Below the pieces are notes generated by a model. The model saw nothing but the letters and a program-made list of their open reading frames with translations. It was not told the origin of the DNA and did no database searches. Shown here piece by piece: positions 6,279 through 11,161 of a stretch of DNA of 11,161 bases (position 1 is its first letter; every line of letters starts with the position of its first letter). The DNA is from CAZUDO01 sp964618895. Lineage in GTDB: Bacteria > Desulfobacterota > Binatia > DP-6. The position numbers and the translations under genes were made by a program. The stretch covers positions 1-11,161 of the forward strand of contig CAZUDO010000032.1 in the NCBI GenBank assembly GCA_964618895.1. The letters are read 5' to 3'.

Positions 6279-7256
6279 TCACCAAAAACCGGACGCGACG
6301 ACTGCTGAGACAGTCCGGCTCCGAAGGCACTCGATTCTGGTCCGCGCCGCGTCGACGACCGTGCCCAGCGCTGCTCGGCATCCGACCGAGATGCGCCGCG
6401 CCTTCGCCTTCCTTCCGGCCCCGCGAAGATGCTGCAATGCCCGCTTGAGGAACCGCTCCCCCTGCGCCGGGCTCGTCGCCGCCCGGGTGACGGACGTGGT
6501 GGCCTTGCCGAAAAGCGTGCCGACCACGCGCGGGACCTTCTCGGTCGCACAGGGATGCACCTGCAGGGTGCCGAGGAAGTCCGCATTCACGTCGGCGAAC
6601 GTGACCGGCTGGCTCGAACATCCCTGGACCGCGCTGCAGGCATCCTGCGTGCACGCGTTCCCGTCGTCGCAATCCCCGTCCGCGCTGCAGCCTCCCCCGT
6701 TGCCGATGCCGATCGAGAGGTCGGCACAGTGGTAGTAGAAGCACGGCGCCGCATGGTTCGACATGAACTCGAGCACCTGGAGCGTGCAGCGACTGCAGAT
6801 CACGCTCGATGGCAACGTCACCTGGATGGATTGGGTTCCAGACAAGGGAGCCTCGTGTAGAAGGACTCCATCGGCGAGGACCGGAAAGACGGGGGGAGTC
6901 ATGACCGGAGCGGTCCCGCAGGCGGTTGCGCCGGGAGCGACCGCGGGCGCCGCGGGAAGCTCGCTGCGATCGTTCACCGCGAGCGCGATCCGGTAGTGCC
7001 CCGGATGGTAGACGGTCTCGTCGAGTGCGATCGTGATCGTCTCGCCCGGTGAGAACGGCGTCACCGTTCCCGTGGTGGTGGCGGCGCCTTCGTTGCCGCA
7101 CGGCCCCGCCTTCTGCGGATTGCCGAGCGTATCCTGGGCGCGCCAGGACGCGGGCGAGCGCAGGAAGAAATGCGACGTTGCCACTCGCGGAGTGCACAAG
7201 GAGGCGGAAAGCGCGAACACCAGGACAGCAGGACGCCTTCGGCGGAGGCTCAGCAT
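6279..7256 (-). CDS. Secreted LPMO-like (polysaccharide monooxygenase-like) protein
   Basis: 325 residues. The ATG at 7256 has a good GGAG site 5 nt upstream. A signal peptide (arginines, hydrophobic core AVLVFALSASL) appears to be cut before His29, so the mature protein would start HFFLRSPASW. An exposed N-terminal His is the defining feature of copper histidine-brace proteins. A second set, His84/His87 in VYHPGHYRIAL, and a Cys-rich FYYHCADLSIG segment (about 173-183) complete the pattern. The sequence resembles bacterial SCE4755-family monooxygenase-like proteins and, at the N-terminus, X325-type copper proteins. A compact GDCDDGNACT Cys-rich repeat (about 189-213), common in secreted myxobacterial proteins, follows. 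The C-terminus (about 239-325) is basic and helical with two Cys, of unknown role. Cleavage of a polysaccharide is not proven; copper binding or supply is an alternative. Confidence 0.75.
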   Translation of the reverse strand: MLSLRRRRPAVLVFALSASLCTPRVATSHFFLRSPASWRAQDTLGNPQKAGPCGNEGAATTTGTVTPFSPGETITIALDETVYHPGHYRIALAVNDRSELPAAPAVAPGATACGTAPVMTPPVFPVLADGVLLHEAPLSGTQSIQVTLPSSVICSRCTLQVLEFMSNHAAPCFYYHCADLSIGIGNGGGCSADGDCDDGNACTQDACSAVQGCSSQPVTFADVNADFLGTLQVHPCATEKVPRVVGTLFGKATTSVTRAATSPAQGERFLKRALQHLRGAGRKAKARRISVGCRAALGTVVDAARTRIECLRSRTVSAVVASGFW

Positions 7257-7418
7257 GGCCGCTCCTACCTCGCCGATCCCGGCCTGACGTGCAACCACGT
7301 CCGCGCCACCTGGCTGCGGATGGACAGACCGAGGAGCATCCGATGGCGTCGAGCGTACGAAGAGGCGGATGGGTTGAGGCGCTGACGGTTGCACTCGGAC
7401 CGCCAACGGCGGTACGCC
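7257..7418. promoter_or_regulatory. Divergent region between LPMO-like and cytochrome genes
   Basis: 162 bp holding the upstream regions of both genes. The LPMO-like side ends in a clear GGAG ribosome-binding site. I found no convincing sigma70 boxes; the only distinct element is the hairpin at 7399-7413 on the cytochrome side. Confidence 0.4.
7399..7413 (+). promoter_or_regulatory. Hairpin covering the ribosome-binding region of the cytochrome gene
   Basis: ACCGCC (7399-7404), loop AAC, GGCGGT (7408-7413): a perfect 6-bp stem whose 3' arm is the only purine-rich, Shine-Dalgarno-like stretch before the ATG at 7419. Folding would occlude ribosome entry. Regulatory use is a guess. Confidence 0.3.
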
Positions 7419-7988
7419 ATGATCATGCGAACGCTCGTCGCCGTCGCGCTGGCCGTCACCTTCGCGACCCCGGTTTTCGCCCGCGACATCGTCGTCACCG
7501 AAGCCGACTTCACGTGCATGCGCGCCTGGCCCAAGATCGAAGGCCGGAAGGCGCGCGTCTTCCACACGAAGAAGCGCCTGCTCAAGAAGGCCACCAAGGT
7601 GCTCGTGCGCGGCAGGCCGGGGAAGCGCTTCCCGCCCGGGACGATCATCGAGCTGATCCCACCCATCAGCGCCGGCGGCCGCCACGTGCTCTTCGGCGAG
7701 GCGATGGTGAAGCACAAGAAGGGCTACAACCCCGAGGGCGGCGACTGGGAGTTCTTCGTGCTCGACTGGCGCGATGCCGACGGCAGCACGCGTATCGTGA
7801 AGCAGGGGAAGCTCGAGGTCGCGAACATCGGCACCTCGTGTCAGGGGTGTCACGCGGCCGCCAAGCAGTTCGACTTCGTGTGCGACAACGGCCGCGGGCG
7901 AGGCGGGGACTGCCTGCCGATCAGCTTCGATGCCGTGGTGGTGGCGGGCCTGCAGGAGAGCGACCCGCGCTGTCCGGCGGGTCCGTGA
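7419..7988 (+). CDS. Secreted monoheme c-type cytochrome, P460-like
   Basis: 189 residues from the ATG at 7419 (a second ATG is at 7425). Residues 1-21 are a signal peptide (LVAVALAVTFATPVFA, cleavage before RDIVV), so the protein is periplasmic, where cytochrome c is matured. One heme-attachment motif is present, Cys141-Gln-Gly-Cys144-His145 in TSCQGCHAAAK. The preceding part (FPPGTIIELIPP, GGDWEFFVLDW) and the placement of CxxCH near the C-terminus resemble cytochrome P460-family proteins. Those carry a Lys-crosslinked heme and oxidise small N compounds such as hydroxylamine. Four further Cys (33, 155, 165, 185) may form disulfides in the mature protein. The heme-crosslinking Lys cannot be identified with confidence. 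It is divergent from the LPMO-like gene, so it might transfer electrons, but this is inference. Confidence 0.68.
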   Translation: MIMRTLVAVALAVTFATPVFARDIVVTEADFTCMRAWPKIEGRKARVFHTKKRLLKKATKVLVRGRPGKRFPPGTIIELIPPISAGGRHVLFGEAMVKHKKGYNPEGGDWEFFVLDWRDADGSTRIVKQGKLEVANIGTSCQGCHAAAKQFDFVCDNGRGRGGDCLPISFDAVVVAGLQESDPRCPAGP

Positions 7989-8003
7989 TTACGGGGCCGG
8001 GGG

Positions 8004-8017
8004 TCACGCCGGCGTGA
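8004..8017. repeat. 14-bp perfect palindrome between convergent genes
   Basis: TCACGCCGGCGTGA lies in the 44-bp gap between the stops of the cytochrome and peroxiredoxin genes. It could be the stem of a bidirectional terminator, but there is no poly-U run and folding leaves little loop. A protein-binding site is possible. Confidence 0.35.
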
Positions 8018-8032
8018 ATCTTGCCGGCCGGT

Positions 8033-8476
8033 TCAGCTCGCGAGGTCGGTCAGCACCTGGGCGACGTGGTCGCGCGCGGAGACCTGCGGGTAGTAGCGCA
8101 GCACGCGCCCCTGCTCGTCGATCAGGCACGAGACGCGTTTCGCCATGGCTGCGCCGGGCGCGTCGGCCGCACCGTACTTGACGGCCAGGCTCCGGTCGGT
8201 GTCGCACAGGAGCGGGAAGGGGAAGCCGTACTTGGCGACGAACGCCGCGTTCTCTTCGACAGTGTCGACGCTGGCGCCGAGGATGGTGACGTTCAGCTGC
8301 TCGAAGTCCCGGATTCGATCACGGAATCCGCTGCCTTCGATGGTTCACCCGGGGGTGTCGGCCTTGGGGTAGAACCAGAGCAGTACCTTCCGGCCGCGCA
8401 GATCGCCGAGCGTGATCGTGCGGCCGTCGTGCGCGGTGGCGGTGAAGTCCGGGGCGGGATCGCCGATGGTCAGCAT
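8033..8476 (-). CDS. Selenocysteine-containing peroxiredoxin (Bcp/PrxQ type)
   Basis: 147 residues from the ATG at 8476 if the in-frame TGA at 8347-8345 is read as selenocysteine (Sec44). A standard translation stops there and gives only 43 residues. The N-terminus MLTIGDPAPDF and the active-site context FYPKADTPG-Sec-TIEGSGFRD place the TGA exactly at the peroxidatic cysteine of the TPGCT motif. Beyond it the frame stays open and conserved: LGASVDTVEENAAFVAKYGFPFPLLCD, then the catalytic-Arg segment KRVSCLIDEQG, and a normal C-terminus with TGA at 8035-8033. The enzyme reduces hydroperoxides with thioredoxin or similar donors. The usual second Cys five residues after the peroxidatic one is Ser49; Cys91 and Cys117 remain. 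A SECIS-like hairpin follows the TGA. It probably lies in an operon behind dodecin and the MBL hydrolase, 52 nt after the latter. An in-frame GTG at 8515 is an alternative start. Nonsense mutation is the less likely alternative. Confidence 0.88.
8301..8340 (-). promoter_or_regulatory. Bacterial SECIS element of the selenoperoxiredoxin
   Basis: In mRNA sense, the lower stem TCGAAG (8340-8335) pairs with CTTCGA (8306-8301). An asymmetric internal loop (GCAG / GGA) separates it from the upper stem CGGATTC (8330-8324) with GAATCCG (8316-8310). The apical loop is CGTGATC (8323-8317). The loop starts 21 nt after the UGA and carries a GU at its start. Known bacterial SECIS elements are hairpins immediately 3' of the UGA with the loop about 16-37 nt away and a conserved G (often GU) that binds SelB. 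All 13 base pairs are Watson-Crick although the sequence also encodes conserved protein. Confidence 0.8.
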
Positions 8477-8528
8477 GGCGCTGGCATCGCACAGCGCGCG
8501 CCGCGCGGCAAGCACGCCCCGCCGGCGC

Positions 8529-9512
8529 TCATCGGCCCTGGTAGCGCACCACCCCGTGCTCCTCACCGCGGAGCGCGCGGCCTTCGCGCCGGAGCAGCTC
8601 GAGATGGGCGAGCGTCTCCCACGTCGCCGCCATGACCTGAAACCGGTTCTCGGGATCGATGGCGAAGGCGGCGAGCGCGACCTCGTAGCCCGTGCACGGG
8701 CGCTTGCGGATCACGTCCAGCATGGTGAGCTTGCGCACGCGGTGGAAGTCGATCAGCTGCCGCGCCCGCCGGCGATGATCTTCGTACACCGGCCCGTGCG
8801 CGGGACAGACGAGGCGCGCCGCGACGCGCTGGATCTTCTCGTGCGAGGCCAGGAAGTCGCCGAGCGGGTTCTCCGGCCCGTTCGGCCACAGGCCCACGTG
8901 CGGGGTGATTTTGGGCAGCAGGTGATCGCCGACGAACAGGATGCCGTCGGGCTTGAGCAGCAGGCAGCAGTGGCCGGGCGTATGCCCCGGGGTCCAGATG
9001 ACTTCCAGCGAGCGGCCGTCGCCGAGCGGGATGTCGTCCTCGTCGCCGAGGAGATGATCCGGCGGGGTCGGGCGATAGAAGGTGCCGAAGAACGTGCTGG
9101 GCGAGGGGAGGCGTTTGTCGTCGGGCACGTCCGGCACACCGTGCTTCCGCATGTACTCGATCGGCTCGCCGCCTACGTGGCCCATGGCGGTGGCGCGCTC
9201 GGCCTCGAGCGGGTGCAGGTACACTTCTGCGTGCGTCATCTCCCGGTACGGGCCGGAGGTGCCGTAGTGGTCGACGTGGTGGTGCGTGCCGATCAGGCGC
9301 GTGATCGCGTCCGGCCGGATGCCGATCTCGTCCAAGGCGCCGCGGAACGCCTTCACGCTGGCGTCGGTGTGCATGCCGGTGTCGATCAGCGTCCAGGCGC
9401 CCCCCGCGCGCACGAGGTAGACGTTCACGATCGAGGGGCGCATCGGCAGCGGCAGGAAGACCTGCACCACGCCGTCGATCACCTCGCGCGTCTTGGTGGT
9501 CGGGGCCGGCAT
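8529..9512 (-). CDS. MBL-fold metallo-hydrolase with C-terminal winged-helix domain
   Basis: 327 residues from the ATG at 9512. The metallo-beta-lactamase fold is clear: His77-x-His79-x-Asp81-His82 (THHHVDHYG), the zinc-ligand His181 in TPGHTPGHCC, Asp196 in FVGDHLLP and His239 in CPAHGPVYE. This is a complete dinuclear metal site. The C-terminal part (about 255-327, from RVRKLTMLDVI to the end) resembles the winged-helix domain of LACTB2-like MBL proteins. The substrate is unknown; relatives hydrolyse thioesters, lactones or RNA. No signal peptide is seen, so it is cytoplasmic. Its start is 1 nt after the dodecin stop, which indicates co-transcription and probable coupling, and the peroxiredoxin gene follows after 52 nt. 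Confidence 0.92.
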   Translation of the reverse strand: MPAPTTKTREVIDGVVQVFLPLPMRPSIVNVYLVRAGGAWTLIDTGMHTDASVKAFRGALDEIGIRPDAITRLIGTHHHVDHYGTSGPYREMTHAEVYLHPLEAERATAMGHVGGEPIEYMRKHGVPDVPDDKRLPSPSTFFGTFYRPTPPDHLLGDEDDIPLGDGRSLEVIWTPGHTPGHCCLLLKPDGILFVGDHLLPKITPHVGLWPNGPENPLGDFLASHEKIQRVAARLVCPAHGPVYEDHRRRARQLIDFHRVRKLTMLDVIRKRPCTGYEVALAAFAIDPENRFQVMAATWETLAHLELLRREGRALRGEEHGVVRYQGR

Positions 9513-9513
9513 G

Positions 9514-9726
9514 CTACTCGTGCAGGCGCTCCTGGACGGCGAACGTGACCCGCAGGCGGACCTTCCAGGCGCTGACCGTGCCATCCTCGACCACGGCGGT
9601 GATGCCGGCGATGTCGGCTTGGCGGATGCCTTCGATGGTGGAGGCGGCGCGAGTGACGGCGAGGCCGACGGCGTCCTCGATGGAGCTGGTGGACATGCCG
9701 GTGAGCGTGATCGTCTTCTCGACCAT
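9514..9726 (-). CDS. Dodecin family flavin-binding protein
   Basis: 70 residues, the normal size for dodecin. The sequence MVEKTITLTGMSTSSIEDAVGLAVTRAA, then ADIAGITAVVEDGTVSAWKVRLRVTFAVQE fits the dodecin beta-alpha-beta-beta pattern (KxIELxGxSxxSxEDA; VxEMxxxVExGxVxxYxVxLKVTF). Dodecins form hollow dodecamers that bind flavins or, in some bacteria, CoA, and buffer free flavin against photochemical and oxidative damage. The ATG at 9726 has a strong GGAAGGAA ribosome-binding site. It is first in a minus-strand operon with the MBL hydrolase and the selenoperoxiredoxin, which fits a redox-protection theme, although the link is inference. Confidence 0.9.
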   Translation of the reverse strand: MVEKTITLTGMSTSSIEDAVGLAVTRAASTIEGIRQADIAGITAVVEDGTVSAWKVRLRVTFAVQERLHE

Positions 9727-9741
9727 GGCGGATTTCCTTCC

Positions 9742-9763
9742 CGCGGCGGAGTGCGCCGCCGCG
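9742..9763 (-). promoter_or_regulatory. GC-rich hairpin in the dodecin 5' leader
   Basis: CGCGGCG (9742-9748) and CGCCGCG (9757-9763) form a perfect 7-bp stem around an 8-nt loop. It ends just before the GGAAGGAA ribosome-binding site of dodecin, on the upstream side. It may stabilise the leader or modulate translation. GC-rich DNA yields such stems readily. Confidence 0.35.
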
Positions 9764-9791
9764 CGCTCATAAGCCCTGGATCGGACAATTG

Positions 9792-10709
9792 ATGCAAGCT
9801 ATGGATGAGTGCGTGCGGCTCGCGCCGGTGGTCCTGCTTCTGCTCGCGACGGCGCTCCCGGCGCGGGCGGCGCGGCTCGACCCGAACCGCACCGGCCGCT
9901 ACGCCGTCGGATCGACCACGCTCCGCATCGTCGATGCGCCGCGCGCGCGCACGCTGGTCACCGAGGTCTGGTATCCCGCCCGCCGTGCCGGTCGCGACGC
10001 GCCGCCCCGGGCCGGACGCTTCCCCCTCGTCCTCATGGCCCACGGTTTCGGCGGCTCGCGGCTCAACTACACCTACCTGACCAGCCACCTGGCCAGCTGG
10101 GGCTTCGTCGTCGCCGCGCCGTCGTTCCCGGGCGTCAACCGCGACGAGCCGGGCGCGCCGCTGGGGAACCCGGTGACCGATCTGCCGCGCGATCTCTCCG
10201 TGCTGCGCGAGGTGTTCCATGATGCCGCACCGCCCGTGTCCCCGAGTGTCGCCCACGTGCGCCGTCGCGCGGGGGTCGGCCTGGTCGGCCACTCGCTCGG
10301 CACCTTCGCCGCGCTGTCGGCCGCCCGCACCGATGCCGCGTTCACCGCCGTGGTCGCGCTGGCGCCGACGGGGCAGGCGTTCCAGCCAGGCGACTTCGTC
10401 GCCGGCGGCCCGGCCGTCCTGGTGATGGGCGGCACGGCGGACACGACCACGCCATTCGACACCCAGACGGCGTACCTGTTCGCGCTCCTCCCGCCGCCGT
10501 CGGCGCTGGTGAAGATCCTGGACGGCACGCACGGCGGCTTCGCCGGCGACGCGCGCGGGCGCGCGGGACAGCAGGCCGCGACGCAACGCTATGCGCTCGC
10601 GTTTCTCAAGCGCTTCGTGGCGCGGGACCCGCGCTTCGGGCGGTTCCTCACGGCGGCCGATGCGCAGCGGTTCTCGCCCGAGGTGGAGCTGACGCCCCGT
10701 CTGCGCTGA
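9792..10709 (+). CDS. Exported alpha/beta hydrolase, PAF-acetylhydrolase/chlorophyllase-like
   Basis: 305 residues from the ATG at 9792; alternatives are TTG 9789 and ATG 9801. A signal peptide covers about residues 1-26 (LAPVVLLLLATALPARA), so the enzyme is periplasmic or secreted. The alpha/beta-hydrolase core shows an oxyanion strand LVLMAHGFGGS (79-89), nucleophile elbow GHSLG (166-170, Ser168), Asp217 in MGGTADTTTPF and His247 in LDGTHGGF, a complete Ser-Asp-His triad. The N-terminal TEVWYPA and the lineup of motifs are those of platelet-activating-factor acetylhydrolase/chlorophyllase-like esterases. The substrate is unknown, probably a lipid or short ester. It is divergent from dodecin across 65 bp with no clear shared promoter. 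Confidence 0.88.
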   Translation: MQAMDECVRLAPVVLLLLATALPARAARLDPNRTGRYAVGSTTLRIVDAPRARTLVTEVWYPARRAGRDAPPRAGRFPLVLMAHGFGGSRLNYTYLTSHLASWGFVVAAPSFPGVNRDEPGAPLGNPVTDLPRDLSVLREVFHDAAPPVSPSVAHVRRRAGVGLVGHSLGTFAALSAARTDAAFTAVVALAPTGQAFQPGDFVAGGPAVLVMGGTADTTTPFDTQTAYLFALLPPPSALVKILDGTHGGFAGDARGRAGQQAATQRYALAFLKRFVARDPRFGRFLTAADAQRFSPEVELTPRLR

Positions 10710-10720
10710 CGCAGCCCCCA

Positions 10721-10726
10721 TATACA
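10721..10726 (+). promoter_or_regulatory. Possible -10 box of the vapBC-like operon
   Basis: TATACA matches the sigma70 -10 consensus at 5 of 6 positions and lies about 20 nt upstream of the antitoxin GTG. No good -35 stands 16-18 nt upstream. An unusually AT-rich spot in this GC-rich sequence. Confidence 0.35.
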
Positions 10727-10746
10727 GTACGGGGCATCCTGGCGCC

Positions 10747-11001
10747 GTGCCGACGAGCGAGGTGCGTACTCAGATATATCTGCCCCGGAAGGTGCACGGC
10801 GCGCTCCGCCGTGCCGCGCGCGCCCGGGGGGTGTCGATGGCACAGATCATCCGCGAGGCCGCCGAGGAAACGCTCCGGCGCGAGGACACGCGAGAGCAGG
10901 ACCCGCTCTCCGGTCTCATCGGCGTCATGAAAAACGCCCCGGCCGATCTGTCCGTCAACCACGACCACTACCTCTACGGTTCTCCGCGCAAGCGGCGGTG
11001 A
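10747..11001 (+). CDS. vapB: VapB-like ribbon-helix-helix antitoxin
   Basis: 84 residues from the GTG at 10747. The N-terminal RTQIYLPRKVHGALRRAARARGVSMAQIIREAAEETL is a classic ribbon-helix-helix (CopG/Arc type): beta strand at about 7-13, helices at about 14-27 and 30-45. The C-terminal tail (DLSVNHDHYLYG) has the pattern of VapB-type tails that wrap the PIN toxin. Its TGA overlaps the GTG of the PIN-domain gene by 4 nt (GTGA), the usual toxin-antitoxin coupling. It should neutralise the toxin and, as a complex, repress its own promoter. No strong ribosome-binding site precedes the GTG. Confidence 0.85.
   Translation: MPTSEVRTQIYLPRKVHGALRRAARARGVSMAQIIREAAEETLRREDTREQDPLSGLIGVMKNAPADLSVNHDHYLYGSPRKRR
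10771..10782. repeat. AT-rich 12-bp palindrome within the antitoxin start
   Basis: CAGATATATCTG is a perfect palindrome inside codons 9-12 of the antitoxin (Gln-Ile-Tyr-Leu). It uses ATA and TAT, rare in this GC-rich window. RHH antitoxins bind short palindromes near their own start, so an internal operator is possible. Confidence 0.3.
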
Positions 11002-11161
11002 CGGTCCTGGTCGACACCTCCGCCGTTGTCGCGCTGCTGTCCAGGACGGACGCCAACCACGGGGATGCCGTGGCGGTGTGGAAGACCCTCCTCGCCCGAC
11101 GCGCGCGCCTCCTCACAACGGATCTGGTGATCGCGGAAACCGTGATCGTCGTGCGCGCGCG
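10998..11161 (+). CDS. vapC: VapC-like PIN-domain toxin, N-terminal part
   Basis: Partial gene running off the right edge, 54 residues visible from the GTG at 10998, which overlaps the antitoxin stop as GTGA. The translation MTVLVDTSAVVALLSRTDANHGDAV followed by LLTTDLVIAETVIVVRAR is the start of a PIN domain. The first catalytic Asp (VLVDTSA) and the conserved Glu (IAET) are visible; later acidic residues lie outside. VapC toxins are Mg-dependent ribonucleases that cut tRNA or rRNA. Pairing with the RHH antitoxin upstream makes the call secure despite truncation. Confidence 0.85.
   Translation, partial: MTVLVDTSAVVALLSRTDANHGDAVAVWKTLLARRARLLTTDLVIAETVIVVRA

Noticed and set aside
5402..6586. 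Upstream extension of the MFS frame on the minus strand
   Set aside because: It is antisense to the dienelactone hydrolase, lacks hydrophobic segments and is low-complexity. The permease begins near 5401.
7257..7853. N-terminal extension of the LPMO-like protein
   Set aside because: The ATG at 7256 has a GGAG site and starts a signal peptide; the extension is antisense to the cytochrome.
8345..8566. A short stand-alone protein ending at TGA 8345, i.e. a truncated peroxiredoxin pseudogene
   Set aside because: The frame beyond the TGA is intact and conserved to a normal C-terminus, the TGA sits exactly at the catalytic Cys, and a SECIS-like hairpin follows. A random nonsense mutation would not explain all three.
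8021..9548. Plus-strand open frames opposite the peroxiredoxin and MBL genes
   Set aside because: Shadows of conserved minus-strand genes; no recognisable motif or ribosome-binding site.
9513..10721. Upstream extension of the MBL hydrolase frame
   Set aside because: It runs opposite the alpha/beta hydrolase and across dodecin in another frame. The ATG at 9512 directly follows the dodecin stop.

Overview
The window is a very GC-rich (roughly 70% by eye), densely packed bacterial chromosomal segment with short gaps, frequent GTG/TTG starts and TGA stops. Several families point to a Deltaproteobacteria-like or related lineage (Myxococcota, Desulfobacterota or Candidatus Binatota): a secreted polysaccharide-monooxygenase-like protein with a Cys-rich DGDC-type repeat, a secreted P460-like c-type cytochrome, and a peroxiredoxin that appears to need selenocysteine. 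This placement is inference from gene content; no rRNA or other phylogenetic marker is present. No tRNA, rRNA, CRISPR array or insertion sequence was seen.

Layout: (1) 1-442, minus: MqsR-type toxin followed by the N-terminal part of its MqsA-type zinc-finger antitoxin, which runs off the left edge. (2) 590-2413, minus: exported protein with a C-terminal lytic transglycosylase (SLT) domain. (3) 2445-4225, plus: TetR-family regulator with a palindromic operator in its own promoter, overlapping by 1 nt a ferritin-like diiron protein. (4) 4226-6187: an MFS permease (minus) divergent from a dienelactone-hydrolase-family enzyme (plus). (5) 6279-7988: an LPMO-like copper protein (minus) divergent from a P460-like cytochrome (plus). 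(6) 8033-9726, minus: dodecin, MBL-fold hydrolase and a Bcp/PrxQ-type peroxiredoxin. (7) 9792-10709, plus: exported alpha/beta hydrolase. (8) 10747-end, plus: VapB-like ribbon-helix-helix antitoxin and the start of a VapC PIN toxin.

The most important observation is the peroxiredoxin at 8033-8476. A standard reading stops at an in-frame TGA at 8347-8345, but that TGA occupies the peroxidatic-cysteine position of the TPGCT motif. The frame then continues with a complete, conserved Prx C-terminus to a second TGA. A two-stem hairpin starts 5 nt after the TGA, with its apical loop 21 nt downstream and a GU in that loop, as expected of a bacterial SECIS element. I read it as a selenoprotein, not a pseudogene. 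The selenocysteine machinery (selA, selB, selC, selD) is not in the window.

Functional themes are envelope and secreted functions (transglycosylase, LPMO-like protein, cytochrome, exported hydrolase), redox and detoxification (Sec-Prx, dodecin, diiron protein, dienelactone hydrolase) and two type II toxin-antitoxin modules at the edges. Links between neighbouring transcription units are inferred from proximity only.
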